This document shows, in pieces, positions 35,417-44,807 of a DNA stretch of 64,000 nt. Origin of the DNA: Paracoccaceae bacterium (GTDB taxonomy: Bacteria; Pseudomonadota; Alphaproteobacteria; Rhodobacterales; Rhodobacteraceae); contig JAHRVG010000025.1 of NCBI GenBank assembly GCA_019090795.1, forward strand, positions 1-64,000. Reading direction: 5' to 3'. A model generated the notes under the pieces. It had not been told where the DNA came from. It ran no database searches and saw only the letters and a program-made list of their open reading frames with translations. The translations under genes and the position numbers were made by a program. Within the stretch, counting starts at the first letter, position 1, and each line of letters starts with the position of its first letter.

Positions 35417-36439
35417 TTATTTTGGGCGCAGCATTGAAATCCGTATGAACGCCCGTTCCACCATCGCCATTTCCGGCACCGGTCGGGGGGATCTTAACGC
35501 TAAATCTGTGTCCATCAAGACGCTAAGTGCCATTTCCAACCGCTTGCCGCCCCAGCCACGTGTTTGGCGCACCATTCGGTCTTTGCGGGGGCCGAACACT
35601 GGCGGGCGGGCACGCGCCAGCGCGGTATCGGGCCCTTGCGGGTGGCCACTGGCGGCGTGGAGTGTTCGGAAATGGCGGGTTGCAGCAATACACAGGCCGG
35701 TTGGATTGACCCCTTGACCCGCGAGCCGTTTGAGCATCGGCACAACTTCCGGCGCACGCCCTTCGGCAATGATGTTTATTGCGTCATCAAGGGCTGCGTC
35801 AGTGGTGGCAGGGGTGCAAGCCTCGATATCCTCGGCGCTCACGGGGCTGTTGTCACCGTATTTATAAAGCCCCAGTTTTTCCACAGTCTGGGAAAATTCG
35901 CCCGGATCCAGATCACGGGCCAGGGCCATCAGCCCGTCCATGCCCAACTGGCCAATGTCATTTAGCCCAGCCGCTTTTAGATTGCGCTCCACATCGTCGC
36001 GCGACGGAGGATCATCATAGATACCGATGCCAACCGCATTCCGATGACTTTCAAACGCCTTACGCAGCTTGGAGCGCGCATTCAGCGACTTGGCAGTTGC
36101 GACAAGCGTCGCATCGCCCTCTGCCCATTCCGCGAGCGCAGCCGCCAGAACATCGGCATTTCCGTCCCCAGCTTCTTCTACAAAGATCACCCGTGGCCCC
36201 GGAAAGAACCCCTGCGCCTTGATCCCGTCCAGTGCCAAGGCTGGTTCTTTTCGTAAATCAGCACCTGTGAACCGCGCCAGCCGCATTTCCTCGTCGGCTT
36301 TGTCGCCTACCAATGCCTTGATCAGTTGCTGACGTTTCAGAGAAACCCGCATCGCATCCATGCCAAACAGCAGCACACCCGCCTTGCCCGTGTCAGGCCG
36401 CGCGATAAACGTCGCCGCCTGTGCGCCGGTTAACTTCAC
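35417..36439 (-). CDS. holA: DNA polymerase III subunit delta
   Basis: A 340-residue clamp-loader subunit that opens the beta sliding clamp. It matches the HolA pattern: an N-terminal GVLLFGMDAMRVSLKRQQLI block (degenerate ATPase fold), PGPRVIFVEEAGDG near 85 and the C-terminal helical collar domain. The GTG at 36437-36439 overlaps the lptE stop codon (GTGA), a standard coupling arrangement, and gives MKLTGAQAA, the expected N-terminus; an upstream TTG at 36448 would add three residues. The leuS-lptE-holA order is widely conserved in proteobacteria. Confidence 0.92.
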   Translation of the reverse strand: MKLTGAQAATFIARPDTGKAGVLLFGMDAMRVSLKRQQLIKALVGDKADEEMRLARFTGADLRKEPALALDGIKAQGFFPGPRVIFVEEAGDGNADVLAAALAEWAEGDATLVATAKSLNARSKLRKAFESHRNAVGIGIYDDPPSRDDVERNLKAAGLNDIGQLGMDGLMALARDLDPGEFSQTVEKLGLYKYGDNSPVSAEDIEACTPATTDAALDDAINIIAEGRAPEVVPMLKRLAGQGVNPTGLCIAATRHFRTLHAASGHPQGPDTALARARPPVFGPRKDRMVRQTRGWGGKRLEMALSVLMDTDLALRSPRPVPEMAMVERAFIRISMLRPK

Positions 36440-36933
36440 TTGTGCCAACCCTTGGCAGTAATCGCGATGCGATTGGCGATCTGTTCTGCCAAGGATTGCG
36501 CAAGGCGCACATTGGCATCCAGTTCCGCTACCCGCGAGGGGTAGGTTTCCGATGTGGCGCTATAGGCAGTTACGTTTTTCACCGAATCCGAAAACACAAC
36601 TATGCCCGTTGTATTGTCCTTGATGGTGAAACTGACAACGCCTTCGAGATTGAACCGCGTGGTGCCTTCGTCCTTTGTAACAGCCAAACCCTTGTCCGTG
36701 GTTTTTAGCACAAAGCGCAGCGTGTAAGGGGCGTCATTTCCGGCAAACCCCAGCCGCTCCTCCAGCCGTTCGCGCAATTCAAACCCGTTGCGTCCGCGTA
36801 CCAGATCAATGGCAATCTTGCCGTGCAGATCACTGGCCGCGGTGCCGGATTTATAGACAGGTGTGAACCCGCATCCGGCCAATAGGCCCGCCCCCGAGAG
36901 GGCAAGGAAATTTCTGCGATTAGACAACAACAT
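36436..36933 (-). CDS. lptE: LPS-assembly lipoprotein LptE
   Basis: A 165-residue outer-membrane lipoprotein that plugs LptD during lipopolysaccharide insertion. The signal [21 protein letters not shown] has a lipobox (LAGC, cysteine 21) and a twin-arginine motif (NRRNFLAL), which is common in alphaproteobacterial LptE. The mature part begins [10 protein letters not shown], a good family match. The start overlaps the leuS 3' end by 14 nt and the stop overlaps the holA start. Confidence 0.9.
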   Translation of the reverse strand: MLLSNRRNFLALSGAGLLAGCGFTPVYKSGTAASDLHGKIAIDLVRGRNGFELRERLEERLGFAGNDAPYTLRFVLKTTDKGLAVTKDEGTTRFNLEGVVSFTIKDNTTGIVVFSDSVKNVTAYSATSETYPSRVAELDANVRLAQSLAEQIANRIAITAKGWHK

Positions 36934-39454
36934 TCACAATCCGCCCCGGCACAACGATCAAACGTTTGGGCTGGCTGCCTGCCAGCGCCTTGATCACAGT
37001 CTGGTTCTCCAGCACAAGTTTTTCAACCTCTTCCTTGGGCATATCCTTGGGAACCGAGATTTCATCGCGTCGTTTGCCGTTGATCTGGATCGGCAGCGTT
37101 ACTGTATCCTCCACCAGCATTGCCTGATCCGCAACAGGCCAAGAGGCCTGCGAAACCAGCCCTTGGCCGCCGTGATGCGCCCAGATGTCCTCAGCCAAAT
37201 GCGGGGTGAAAGGGGTTATTAACTGTGCCAAAGTGCGAATCGCTTCGCGTTGGGCGGCTGCCCCTGCCTTGGATTTGGTCAGTGTCGCGGTGAAACCATA
37301 CAGCTTGGCAATCGCAGCGTTAAAGCCAAAGCTTTCAATATTTTGCGTAACTTCAAAGATGGTCTTGTGCATCGCGCGCAACAAATCCTGGTCTCCACTG
37401 CCGGCAGCATCATCCATTTCGCCAATCCGATCACACAGCGCCCAAACACGGTTGATGTGTTTCCATGCAGCATCGGCACCTGAGGCGGTCCATTCCACAT
37501 CGCGTTCCGGCGGGCTGTCAGACAGCACAAACCAGCGGGCGGTATCGGCACCGTATTGGTCAATGATATCCTCGGGATCGACAACGTTTTTCTTGGATTT
37601 GGACATCTTGATCGACGGGCCAACCTCGACCGCATCCCCTGTCAGCGTGACATAGCCACCCTGAACCGGCTTGATCTGGTCCGGTGATAGCCATTTGCCA
37701 TCCGGGCCTTTGTAGGTCTCGTGACACACCATACCTTGGGTAAACAGAGCGTTGAACGGTTCAATTGCGGCCTTTGGCAGATGTCCTGTGATGTTCATCG
37801 CGCGGGCAAAAAACCGTGAATACAGCAGGTGCAGAATTGCGTGTTCCACGCCGCCAATATACTGGTCCACGTTCATCCAATAATCGACATCCTCTGCCAC
37901 GGTTGGCGTACCGGCACGGGGCGCGGTAAAGCGGGCGTAATACCAGCTGCTATCTACAAACGTGTCCATCGTGTCGGTTTCACGGTGTGCTGCCCCCCCA
38001 CATTGCGGGCAGGTGGTATTGCGCCAGGCATCGTGACGATCCAGCGGGTTGCCGGGCCGGTCAAAGGTGACATCCTTGGGCAGCTCGATCGGCAGGTTCT
38101 CTTTCTTTTCGGCAACCACGCCACAGTCTGGGCAATGTACTACCGGAATTGGACATCCCCAATAGCGTTGGCGTGACACACCCCAGTCGCGCAGACGGTA
38201 GACCGTTTTAGCGGCACCTATGCCACGCGATTCGATTCGTTTGTTGACCTCGGCCTTGGCATCCTCGACGCTCATCCCGTCCAGAAACTTTGAATTGATG
38301 ATGTTGCCGTGACCGATATAGGCCTCATCGCCAATGGTAAAAGTGTCGGGGTTCTGTTCAGAAGGGCAAACAACCGGCGTGACCACAAGGCCATATTTAC
38401 GGGCAAAATCCAGATCGCGTTGGTCATGTGCCGGACACCCGAAAATCGCGCCGGTGCCATAGCCCATCAGCACAAAGTTTGCGATATAGACCGGCATCTC
38501 CCAGCTTGCATCGAAGGGGTGCTTGATGCGTATGCCGGTGTCAAAACCTTTCTTCTCGGCTTTTTCCAGTTCCTCCTCGGTGGTGCCACCTTGGCGGCAT
38601 TCGGCGTTAAATGCTGCAATCTGGGGATTGCTTTCCAGCGCTTTGGCCAGCGGGTGATCGCAGGAGATCGCAGCAAAACTGGCCCCAAACAGGGTATCAG
38701 GGCGAGTCGTATAAACCTCCAGCCCGTCAAAACCGTCCGGTGCGCCCAGCGTTTCAAAAGTAAACTGCAAGCCTTGGCTTTTGCCGATCCAGTTCTTTTG
38801 CATCAGCCGCACCTTGTCGGGCCAATCGTCCAGATCATCCAGTGCAGTCAGCAAATCCTCGGAGAAATCCGAAATCTTGAAAAACCACTGGGTCAGTTCC
38901 TTGCGTTCTACCAAAGCGCCAGAGCGCCAGCCACGTCCGCCCTCGACCTGTTCATTGGCCAGAACCGTCATATCCACCGGATCCCAGTTCACGATGGCTT
39001 CTTTGCGGTAGACCAGCCCCTTGTCCATCATATCAATGAACATGGCTTGTTGCTGGCCATAATACTCCGGATCACAGGTTGCCAACTCGCGGTCCCAGTC
39101 GATCGACAACCCCAAAGGTTTCATTTGGGTGCGCATGTCGGCGATATTCTGATACGTCCAATCACCCGGATGCACGCCTTTTTCCATTGCGGCATTTTCG
39201 GCCGGCATCCCGAAAGCATCCCAGCCCATAGGGTGCAGCACATTAAACCCCTGCGCTGATTTATACCGTGCTACCACATCGCCCATGGTATAGTTGCGCA
39301 CATGCCCCATATGGATACGCCCCGACGGATAGGGGAACATTTCCAGCACGTAATATTTCTCACGCGCGGGATCACGTTCGGCTTTGAAAACCTGTGCTTC
39401 TTCCCAAGCCTGTTGCCACTTTGGTTCAACCACGCGTGCATTATAACGGGACAT
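36920..39454 (-). CDS. leuS: Leucine--tRNA ligase
   Basis: An 844-residue class I aminoacyl-tRNA synthetase that charges tRNA-Leu. The HIGH signature (HMGH) lies within [13 protein letters not shown] near residue 47, the editing (CP1) domain occupies about 220-410, the zinc-binding region has HCPDCG and CPQCGG cysteine pairs, and KMSKS lies at 616-620. The C-terminal anticodon domain ends at 844, the usual family size. It is the first gene of leuS-lptE-holA-gst; a terminator-like hairpin 20-47 bp upstream separates it from the DUF3576 gene. Confidence 0.97.
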   Translation of the reverse strand: MSRYNARVVEPKWQQAWEEAQVFKAERDPAREKYYVLEMFPYPSGRIHMGHVRNYTMGDVVARYKSAQGFNVLHPMGWDAFGMPAENAAMEKGVHPGDWTYQNIADMRTQMKPLGLSIDWDRELATCDPEYYGQQQAMFIDMMDKGLVYRKEAIVNWDPVDMTVLANEQVEGGRGWRSGALVERKELTQWFFKISDFSEDLLTALDDLDDWPDKVRLMQKNWIGKSQGLQFTFETLGAPDGFDGLEVYTTRPDTLFGASFAAISCDHPLAKALESNPQIAAFNAECRQGGTTEEELEKAEKKGFDTGIRIKHPFDASWEMPVYIANFVLMGYGTGAIFGCPAHDQRDLDFARKYGLVVTPVVCPSEQNPDTFTIGDEAYIGHGNIINSKFLDGMSVEDAKAEVNKRIESRGIGAAKTVYRLRDWGVSRQRYWGCPIPVVHCPDCGVVAEKKENLPIELPKDVTFDRPGNPLDRHDAWRNTTCPQCGGAAHRETDTMDTFVDSSWYYARFTAPRAGTPTVAEDVDYWMNVDQYIGGVEHAILHLLYSRFFARAMNITGHLPKAAIEPFNALFTQGMVCHETYKGPDGKWLSPDQIKPVQGGYVTLTGDAVEVGPSIKMSKSKKNVVDPEDIIDQYGADTARWFVLSDSPPERDVEWTASGADAAWKHINRVWALCDRIGEMDDAAGSGDQDLLRAMHKTIFEVTQNIESFGFNAAIAKLYGFTATLTKSKAGAAAQREAIRTLAQLITPFTPHLAEDIWAHHGGQGLVSQASWPVADQAMLVEDTVTLPIQINGKRRDEISVPKDMPKEEVEKLVLENQTVIKALAGSQPKRLIVVPGRIVNVVV

Positions 39455-39473
39455 GTATTCTTCCTAACAAAGT

Positions 39474-39501
39474 AAAACACCGGACAGTCATGCCCGGTGT
39501 T
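39474..39501 (-). terminator. Terminator between the DUF3576 gene and leuS
   Basis: On the minus strand an 8-bp stem AACACCGG / CCGGTGTT (arms 39494-39501 and 39476-39483) with a 10-nt loop runs into TTTTACTTTG. The last stem bases are part of the T-run. It lies 30 bp after the DUF3576 stop and 20 bp before the leuS ATG, so it could also act as a leader attenuator of leuS. Confidence 0.65.
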
Positions 39502-39530
39502 GGTATTCTAACAGGGCTGTATTTTGGGCG

Positions 39531-40079
39531 TTATAGGTTGTTGCCGCGAATGCGCAACTGGCGTGCACGGGTCATGATAGCATCTTCTATGCGGCGCACG
39601 GTTTCAGCGCTTGCAGGGCCACCCCGTGTTTGGATCGACAATTTCAACGAGCGGGCATCAAGTGCGGGATCTTGCACCAATACAGTGGCGCGGTATTGTC
39701 GGCTGGCACCGGGTGCTCGGCCCCAACCCATCACCAGAACGCCGGTGAAAGGGTCAGCCGATTCGACGGGCAGGAAGCTCAGCGTTTCCAGCGACGCATT
39801 CCACAGATATTTGTTTACCCGAACATTTGAATTTTGATCCGGCGTGGAAAAAAGATCCCAAACTGTTCCGCGCTTTTTACCAACACCACCCTCCTCATAA
39901 GCCACTCGCTGGCCACCCGCAGCACTAACCTCAGCTTGTTCTTTGGTTCGCTTGGACTTGGCCTTTATGCCGCTAAATATCCCGCCACCACTAGAGCCGC
40001 TATTTCCAAAGCCACCACAAGCGGCCAAGGACAAGCCTGCGGCGACAATTATCATGCCTCGTAAAAGAGATTTAAACAT
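39531..40079 (-). CDS. DUF3576 lipoprotein
   Basis: A 182-residue lipoprotein. The signal ends in SLAAC (cysteine 21), followed by a glycine/serine-rich linker and the DUF3576 domain (TVWDLFSTPDQNSNVRVNKYLWNASLETLSFLP in adjoining blocks, then DPFTGVLVMGW and TRARQLRI). The family is alphaproteobacterial, of unknown function, and usually sits next to leuS as here. Proximity to lptE hints at an outer-membrane role, but this is inference. The ATG at 40079 begins the signal peptide; the frame is open to 40172 without support. Confidence 0.9.
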   Translation of the reverse strand: MFKSLLRGMIIVAAGLSLAACGGFGNSGSSGGGIFSGIKAKSKRTKEQAEVSAAGGQRVAYEEGGVGKKRGTVWDLFSTPDQNSNVRVNKYLWNASLETLSFLPVESADPFTGVLVMGWGRAPGASRQYRATVLVQDPALDARSLKLSIQTRGGPASAETVRRIEDAIMTRARQLRIRGNNL

Positions 40080-40193
40080 TGCGCCCTGCCCCATTAATCG
40101 GTGTTTCAGAACCCATTTACCGTTTGCGGGGTTTATGGACAAGTTATTATTGCCAGAGCGGTGCGTTTTCACTGTGGCATCAATGCATCAATT

Positions 40194-40241
40194 CGGGGCT
40201 TATCATGAAACGCCCCGCACAACCGCTTGATTATCGGGGCG
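40194..40241 (+). promoter_or_regulatory. Porin leader with alternative hairpins
   Basis: CGCCCCG (40211-40217) can pair either with CGGGGC upstream (40194-40199, 6 bp) or with CGGGGCG downstream (40235-40241, 7 bp). The two pairings exclude each other, and both lie within the 237-bp gap before the porin ATG. Whether all of this is transcribed is not known because no clear promoter is visible. Confidence 0.3.
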
Positions 40242-40316
40242 TGTAACGTGATTGTGCAGCTACTCTTTCCGGACCTCGGATTGAGGTGCACCTTTTAATC
40301 TCAACGAGGGAAAACA

Positions 40317-41282
40317 ATGAAAAAAGTTCTCTTTGCTACTACAGCACTCATCGCAACAGCGGGCATGGCTTCCGCTGACGTTACCTTGGGCGGTACTGGC
40401 CGTATCGGTCTGAACTACAATGGCGGCATGCCAGCCGGTGTTGACAAAGTTCGTTTCGAAAAACGTATCACACTGAACCTCGACGGTTCTGGCGAAACTG
40501 ATGGCGGTCTGTCATTCGGTGGTCGTATCCGTCTGCGTTCGAACGAAGGCGATGCTGGTCTTGCCGGCGCTGCTGGTAACGTTTACATCGGCAACGACAT
40601 GTGGCGTGTGACTGTTGGTAACACCGACGGCGCGCTGCTGAACCGGGTTTCCTACTTCCAAGGTTCTATTGGCCTGACAGGTATCGGTTACCGTAACATG
40701 TCTAGCAATATCGGCGGGACATCCGGTGTTGATCGCTGGGCTGTTAACAGCTTCGCTTCCAACGGTAACGCTGGTCAAGTTGTTCGTGTTGACTTCAACT
40801 TGGGCGACTTCGGTGTATCCTTGTCTTCTGACTTTCGCGGTTCAAACACTCTTGCGGCGGTTAACCACGAAGACGCACTCGCTGTATCCTACAACATTGG
40901 CGACTGGAACCTCGGTGCGGGTTATGCGACTAACGTAGGCGCAGGTGGTGGTTTAGGCGGTATTGCCGACATGCTCTCCGTATCTGCCAATGGCACCATT
41001 GGTGATTTTGGCGTAGGCATTCAGGCTTCTGATCTGGAAGATATTGCTCTTAAAGTTGTTGTTCACGGTTCGTATGACTTCGGTGATACAACAGTAACTG
41101 CATGGGTTGCAGACACTAACTGGGATACAGCTGCTACTATGGCTGCTGGTCTGGCCACAGAAGAAACCGAGTACGGCATTGGCTTCAAGCACTCCTTGGG
41201 CGGCGCTACTCTGGCTGGTGGTATCGTTCGTGATTTCCAAGGCAACACAAACGCCGATCTGGGTGTTCGTTTCTCCTTCTAA
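40317..41282 (+). CDS. Porin (Rhodobacter type)
   Basis: A 321-residue outer-membrane beta-barrel porin. The signal peptide (MKKVLFATTALIATAGMASA, 20 residues) is followed by DVTLGGTGRIGLNY, repeated amphipathic strands (GGRIRLRS, WRVTVGN, VRVDFNLGDFGVSLSSDF) and a C-terminal aromatic residue (VRFSF), the Bam recognition signal. Codon use looks strongly biased (GGT, CGT, AAC, TCC), as expected of a highly expressed gene. It has its own strong terminator and a 237-bp leader region with alternative hairpins. Confidence 0.93.
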   Translation: MKKVLFATTALIATAGMASADVTLGGTGRIGLNYNGGMPAGVDKVRFEKRITLNLDGSGETDGGLSFGGRIRLRSNEGDAGLAGAAGNVYIGNDMWRVTVGNTDGALLNRVSYFQGSIGLTGIGYRNMSSNIGGTSGVDRWAVNSFASNGNAGQVVRVDFNLGDFGVSLSSDFRGSNTLAAVNHEDALAVSYNIGDWNLGAGYATNVGAGGGLGGIADMLSVSANGTIGDFGVGIQASDLEDIALKVVVHGSYDFGDTTVTAWVADTNWDTAATMAAGLATEETEYGIGFKHSLGGATLAGGIVRDFQGNTNADLGVRFSF

Positions 41283-41309
41283 GGAAAACGAAGACAACAG
41301 TTTTATGGG

Positions 41310-41343
41310 AAGAGCAGGCCTTGTGCCTGCTCTTTTCTTTTTT
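41310..41343 (+). terminator. Strong Rho-independent terminator of the porin gene
   Basis: Perfect 10-bp stem AAGAGCAGGC (41310-41319) / GCCTGCTCTT (41325-41334) with loop CTTGT, followed by TTCTTTTTT, 27 bp after the porin stop. Confidence 0.93.
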
Positions 41344-41381
41344 GGGTTGCCGAAATTATTGCAACCCGCCAAAAGAGTATC

Positions 41382-42035
41382 ATGGCGTTACAAGAAATCA
41401 TCACCCGTATAACCAAGGCTGAAAAACTGGCTAACCGGCCTGTTGGCAGTACAAAGCTGATTGCTGTGTCCAAGGTTCAGCCCAACGCCCGCGTACACGA
41501 GGTTTTGCAACAGGGTCATCGCCTGTTTGGAGAGAACAAGGTACAGGAAGCGCAGGGTAAATGGCCCAAATTTCGCACCGAATTTCCGGATGCCAAGGTC
41601 CATCTGATCGGCCCATTGCAAACCAACAAGGTCAAAGCGGCGGTTGCCCTTTTCGATGCCATCCATTCCGTAGATCGCATCAAACTGGCGCGCAAATTGG
41701 CCAGCGAAATTCAAGCGCAAGGTAAACCGCTGGAGTTATTTATCCAGATCAATACCGGTGAAGAACCGCAAAAGGCGGGCGCATTGCCAGCGCAAGCCGA
41801 TGATTTCATTGCAGAATGTCGTGCAATGGATTTGAAGGTTTCCGGCCTGATGGTCATCCCACCTGTGAGTGAGGAACCCTCACTCCATTTCGCCCTGCTG
41901 GCCAAAATCGCCGCCCGCAACGGTATAACCGGCCTCTCTATGGGTATGAGCAGTGATTTTGAACGCGCGGTGGCACTGGGGGCAACCCACGTACGGGTAG
42001 GTTCCGCAATTTTTGGTGCACGTGACTACACTTAA
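41382..42035 (+). CDS. YggS/PLPBP family pyridoxal-phosphate homeostasis protein
   Basis: A 217-residue single-domain PLP-binding protein that regulates PLP balance rather than catalysing a known reaction. The PLP lysine is K31 in LIAVSKVQPN. Other family blocks are LFGENKVQEA, HLIGPLQTNKVK, SVDRIKLA, FIQINTGEEPQKAG, SMGMSSDFERAVALGATHVRVGSAIFG. It lies just downstream of the porin terminator. Its stop shares a TTAA with the convergent transglycosylase gene. Confidence 0.94.
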   Translation: MALQEIITRITKAEKLANRPVGSTKLIAVSKVQPNARVHEVLQQGHRLFGENKVQEAQGKWPKFRTEFPDAKVHLIGPLQTNKVKAAVALFDAIHSVDRIKLARKLASEIQAQGKPLELFIQINTGEEPQKAGALPAQADDFIAECRAMDLKVSGLMVIPPVSEEPSLHFALLAKIAARNGITGLSMGMSSDFERAVALGATHVRVGSAIFGARDYT

Positions 42036-43282
42036 CGCAGCTTTTTACGCAGCAGTTTTAATAAATCCTGATCCGCTTTACCGCTCAAGGCAACCCCTTG
42101 CGATGTTTGAAACGCGCTGATTGCATCAATGGTTTTTGGCCCGATAATCCCGTCAGCATCGCCAACGTTATAACCCGCCTTGTTCAGCAATTCCTGTACC
42201 GCGATCTTGTCCTTCAGCTTTAACGCCCCAGGTCCGCGTGGCCATTCGCGGCTAAATTCGCCACCCCCCGCGATCTTGTCACCAAGGTGCCCGACGGCCA
42301 TCGCGTAGGAATTGGCGTTGTTGTAGCGCTTGATAACAAAGAAGTTTTTATAAACTGCAAAGGCCGGTCCGTCCGAACCGGCAGGCAGGAAAATCGCAGA
42401 AACACCGTAATCCGGCATTTTTCCACCGCGCACCGTCCGTACGCCCAATTCCGTCCAACGGGCCGCTGTGGCCTTTACCTTCAGGCTGGCGTTGCCGTAG
42501 TTAAATCCCTTGGGCAGCTTTACCTCAATCCCCCAAGGCTGGCCGTGAACCCAGCCAAACTTTTTCAGGTAATTCGCGGTGGATGCCAATGCATCCGCCG
42601 GGTTGCGGGGATCCCACACATCCCGCTTGCCATCACCCGTAAAATCCTGCGCATAGGCCTGATAGCTGGTGGGGATAAACTGTGTGTGCCCCATTGCCCC
42701 CGCCCAAGACCCCATCATCCGTTTGGGTGTAATATCGCCGCGCTGAATGATTTTCAGTGCCATAAGCAACTGCTGGCGGCCAAATTTGCTGCGCCGCCCT
42801 TCATAGGCCAGTGTCGCCAGCGCCTCAACGATATTGATGTCACCCATGTTGAAACCATAAGAGGACTCCAGCCCCCAAATCGCCACAACAACCTTGGTAT
42901 CCACCCCATAGCGTTTTTCAATTTTCCTCAATATGCGCCGGTGTTCTATCACTGCGGCCTTGCCATTTTTAACCCGCTTGGGGGATGTCGCGGTATCGAG
43001 ATAATCCCAGATTTGCCGCGAAAACTCTGCCTGTTTGCGGTCCAGCTGGATCACCCGCTGGTTCAGCTTTACCCCGCGAAAGGCGCGTTTATAGGTGCGC
43101 TCGGAAATGCCGTTGGCCAGTGCTGTTGCCCGAAACTCACGTATCCAAGTTTGAAAGCCCGATTCGGTTTGGGCAAGGACAATGGGGGGCAAGTTTGGTG
43201 TTTCCGCCGCCTGTATAGGTGTACCGTTGGCTGAAAATGCCACCGCTAGGGCGGCCGTAAGGTTCAGAACGCTGTGGGTCAT
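42032..43282 (-). CDS. MltB-like lytic murein transglycosylase
   Basis: A 416-residue enzyme that cleaves peptidoglycan glycosidic bonds. A signal peptide of about 27 residues precedes an SLT_2 catalytic domain with the glutamate in IWGLESSYGFNMGD (about residue 133), MGSWAGAMGHTQFIPTSY and DVWDPRNPADALAS. A C-terminal peptidoglycan-binding-1 domain (YNVGDADGIIGPKTIDAI, from about 355) completes it. The ATG at 43282 has GGAG 8 nt upstream; the longer frame to 43606 is antisense to non-coding sequence and part of the next gene. It is monocistronic or weakly linked to the desaturase gene 150 bp upstream. Confidence 0.93.
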   Translation of the reverse strand: MTHSVLNLTAALAVAFSANGTPIQAAETPNLPPIVLAQTESGFQTWIREFRATALANGISERTYKRAFRGVKLNQRVIQLDRKQAEFSRQIWDYLDTATSPKRVKNGKAAVIEHRRILRKIEKRYGVDTKVVVAIWGLESSYGFNMGDINIVEALATLAYEGRRSKFGRQQLLMALKIIQRGDITPKRMMGSWAGAMGHTQFIPTSYQAYAQDFTGDGKRDVWDPRNPADALASTANYLKKFGWVHGQPWGIEVKLPKGFNYGNASLKVKATAARWTELGVRTVRGGKMPDYGVSAIFLPAGSDGPAFAVYKNFFVIKRYNNANSYAMAVGHLGDKIAGGGEFSREWPRGPGALKLKDKIAVQELLNKAGYNVGDADGIIGPKTIDAISAFQTSQGVALSGKADQDLLKLLRKKLR

Positions 43283-43431
43283 GCGATGCTCCTGCTCAAA
43301 ATGCTCGCTTTCTTGCCAGTCTAGCCGCAAAATCGGCGCGCCAAAAGGGGCAATCAGGTCATCCCTGTGATGCGCGGCAGGTCGCCGTGCTGCGTTTGAT
43401 TTGTAAAAGCCAGCCGGATAGTTCAGAGGAC

Positions 43432-44343
43432 CTAAAGCCCCGGCTTTCCTGCATCCTCTGGATGACGCACCACATAATCTGCCTTGATTTTCTCTGAGGT
43501 ATCGCGCGACCCGTCGTGGCTCCAGCCCGGCGGCGCGATCATGTACATCAGGCGGTCGCGCAGGGTTATGCCCCGTTGAAACACATCCTTGAAAATTCCC
43601 ACCCATTCATGGGTTGCCACCCGCAAGGGGTTAAAGGTGCCGATGTTGAAAACCAGCCCGTATTCCACCTTTTCATCCTCGGCGACAAAGGTGCCGAAAA
43701 TTTTATCCCAGACAATCAAAACCCCAGCATAGTTCACATCCAGATACCGCGGATTGCGCCCATGGTGTACGCGGTGGTGCGAGGGGGTGTTCATCACCGC
43801 TTCAAACCAGCGGGGCATTTTGTCGATTGCTTCGGTGTGTATCCAGAACTGGTAAATCAGGTTTAAACCGCCCACAAAAATCATCAGTGCGGGGTGGAAC
43901 CCCAGCAAGATCATCGGCACGCTGACGACCATTTTCAGGGTAAACGTGCCTGTCCATGTTTGCCGCAAGGCCGTGGTTAGATTGTAATGCTGGCTGGAAT
44001 GGTGTGTCACATGCGAGGCCCAGATCCAGCGGATACGGTGGCCAAAACGATGCACCCAATAGTAGCGCAGATCATCTAGGATAAAACACAGAACAATCAC
44101 CCAAAGGCTTGTTCCAAAATCAAAAAACCGGAATTGCCAAATGAAAGTGTAAAACCCGTAAGCGACAAAACCCAGCAGCAATCCTGCCACCACATTGCCC
44201 GCGCCCATCGCCAGCGAGGTCAACGCATCACGGGTTTCATAGCGCCCGCCGTGCTGTTTGAGGGTTATCCAGGCCAGTTCCAGCAAGATCGCCGCGACAA
44301 ACAGCGGCACCGCCAATTGTACCACGTCAGGGAATTCTACCAT
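43432..44343 (-). CDS. Sterol desaturase / fatty acid hydroxylase family protein
   Basis: A 303-residue membrane di-iron protein. The histidine clusters of the superfamily are visible: HRFGH, HVTHHSSQHYN and a later HHRVHHGRNP, with four hydrophobic segments mostly in the first 170 residues. Members hydroxylate or desaturate lipids, sterols or carotenoids; in marine alphaproteobacteria the substrate is usually unknown. It follows a small membrane-anchored gene (stop at 44345) with a 1-bp gap, so the two are likely co-transcribed. Confidence 0.9.
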   Translation of the reverse strand: MVEFPDVVQLAVPLFVAAILLELAWITLKQHGGRYETRDALTSLAMGAGNVVAGLLLGFVAYGFYTFIWQFRFFDFGTSLWVIVLCFILDDLRYYWVHRFGHRIRWIWASHVTHHSSQHYNLTTALRQTWTGTFTLKMVVSVPMILLGFHPALMIFVGGLNLIYQFWIHTEAIDKMPRWFEAVMNTPSHHRVHHGRNPRYLDVNYAGVLIVWDKIFGTFVAEDEKVEYGLVFNIGTFNPLRVATHEWVGIFKDVFQRGITLRDRLMYMIAPPGWSHDGSRDTSEKIKADYVVRHPEDAGKPGL

Positions 44344-44344
44344 G

Positions 44345-44737
44345 CTAACCTCCTGTCAGGGTCTGAACCCAGTGTTGTCGTGCCAAAGGATCAGCCAGCA
44401 CCACCCGAACCATTGGCGCGGAGTAATCGTCCAGCCGGATTTTCAAACCTGTGTCTGTTTCCTGAACGCCTGCGCTCCCTGTTAGCCGACAGGCAACATC
44501 CGCCCCCATCGCCCAGACAACCCCCGGCCCATCAGAGGTCTCGACCATTGCCTGATGGCCATCATCGGCAATCTCGACTTGTGAAACCAGCCCATGTGGA
44601 AACTGCCGCTGCCACAGCCTACGCACTTGATCCGCATCCACTATCACGAACCGTTTGGAATTCCCCAGCATATGCAGCAACAGGGCAACCCCTAGGATTC
44701 CCAGCACAACAATTGGCAATAACAGGTGTAAAGGCAT
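44345..44737 (-). CDS. Hypothetical membrane-anchored protein, 130 aa
   Basis: Not recognised. One N-terminal transmembrane helix (PLHLLLPIVVLGILGVALLLHML, in two parts, residues 2-24) is followed by a soluble domain of about 105 residues with alternating strands. The frame is open to 44794, but the ATG at 44737 places the helix at the N-terminus and is preferred. It is packed directly against the sterol-desaturase-family gene (1-bp gap) and lies 70 bp downstream of the TlpA-like gene, so a function linked to the desaturase is possible. Confidence 0.7.
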   Translation of the reverse strand: MPLHLLLPIVVLGILGVALLLHMLGNSKRFVIVDADQVRRLWQRQFPHGLVSQVEIADDGHQAMVETSDGPGVVWAMGADVACRLTGSAGVQETDTGLKIRLDDYSAPMVRVVLADPLARQHWVQTLTGG

Positions 44738-44807
44738 CGCAGCACCCTCTGTTTCAATCCGTATCAGACTGCAGCCCAGCGGGCACCCTGTCAATCAATT
44801 CGCAATG

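Noticed and set aside
38309-39259. 316-codon plus-strand frame antisense to leuS
   Set aside because: No domain, no ribosome site and complete overlap with the catalytic region of leuS.
42287-43234. 315-codon plus-strand frame antisense to the MltB-like gene
   Set aside because: The translation is cysteine/histidine-rich without family features and mirrors a convincing gene on the other strand.
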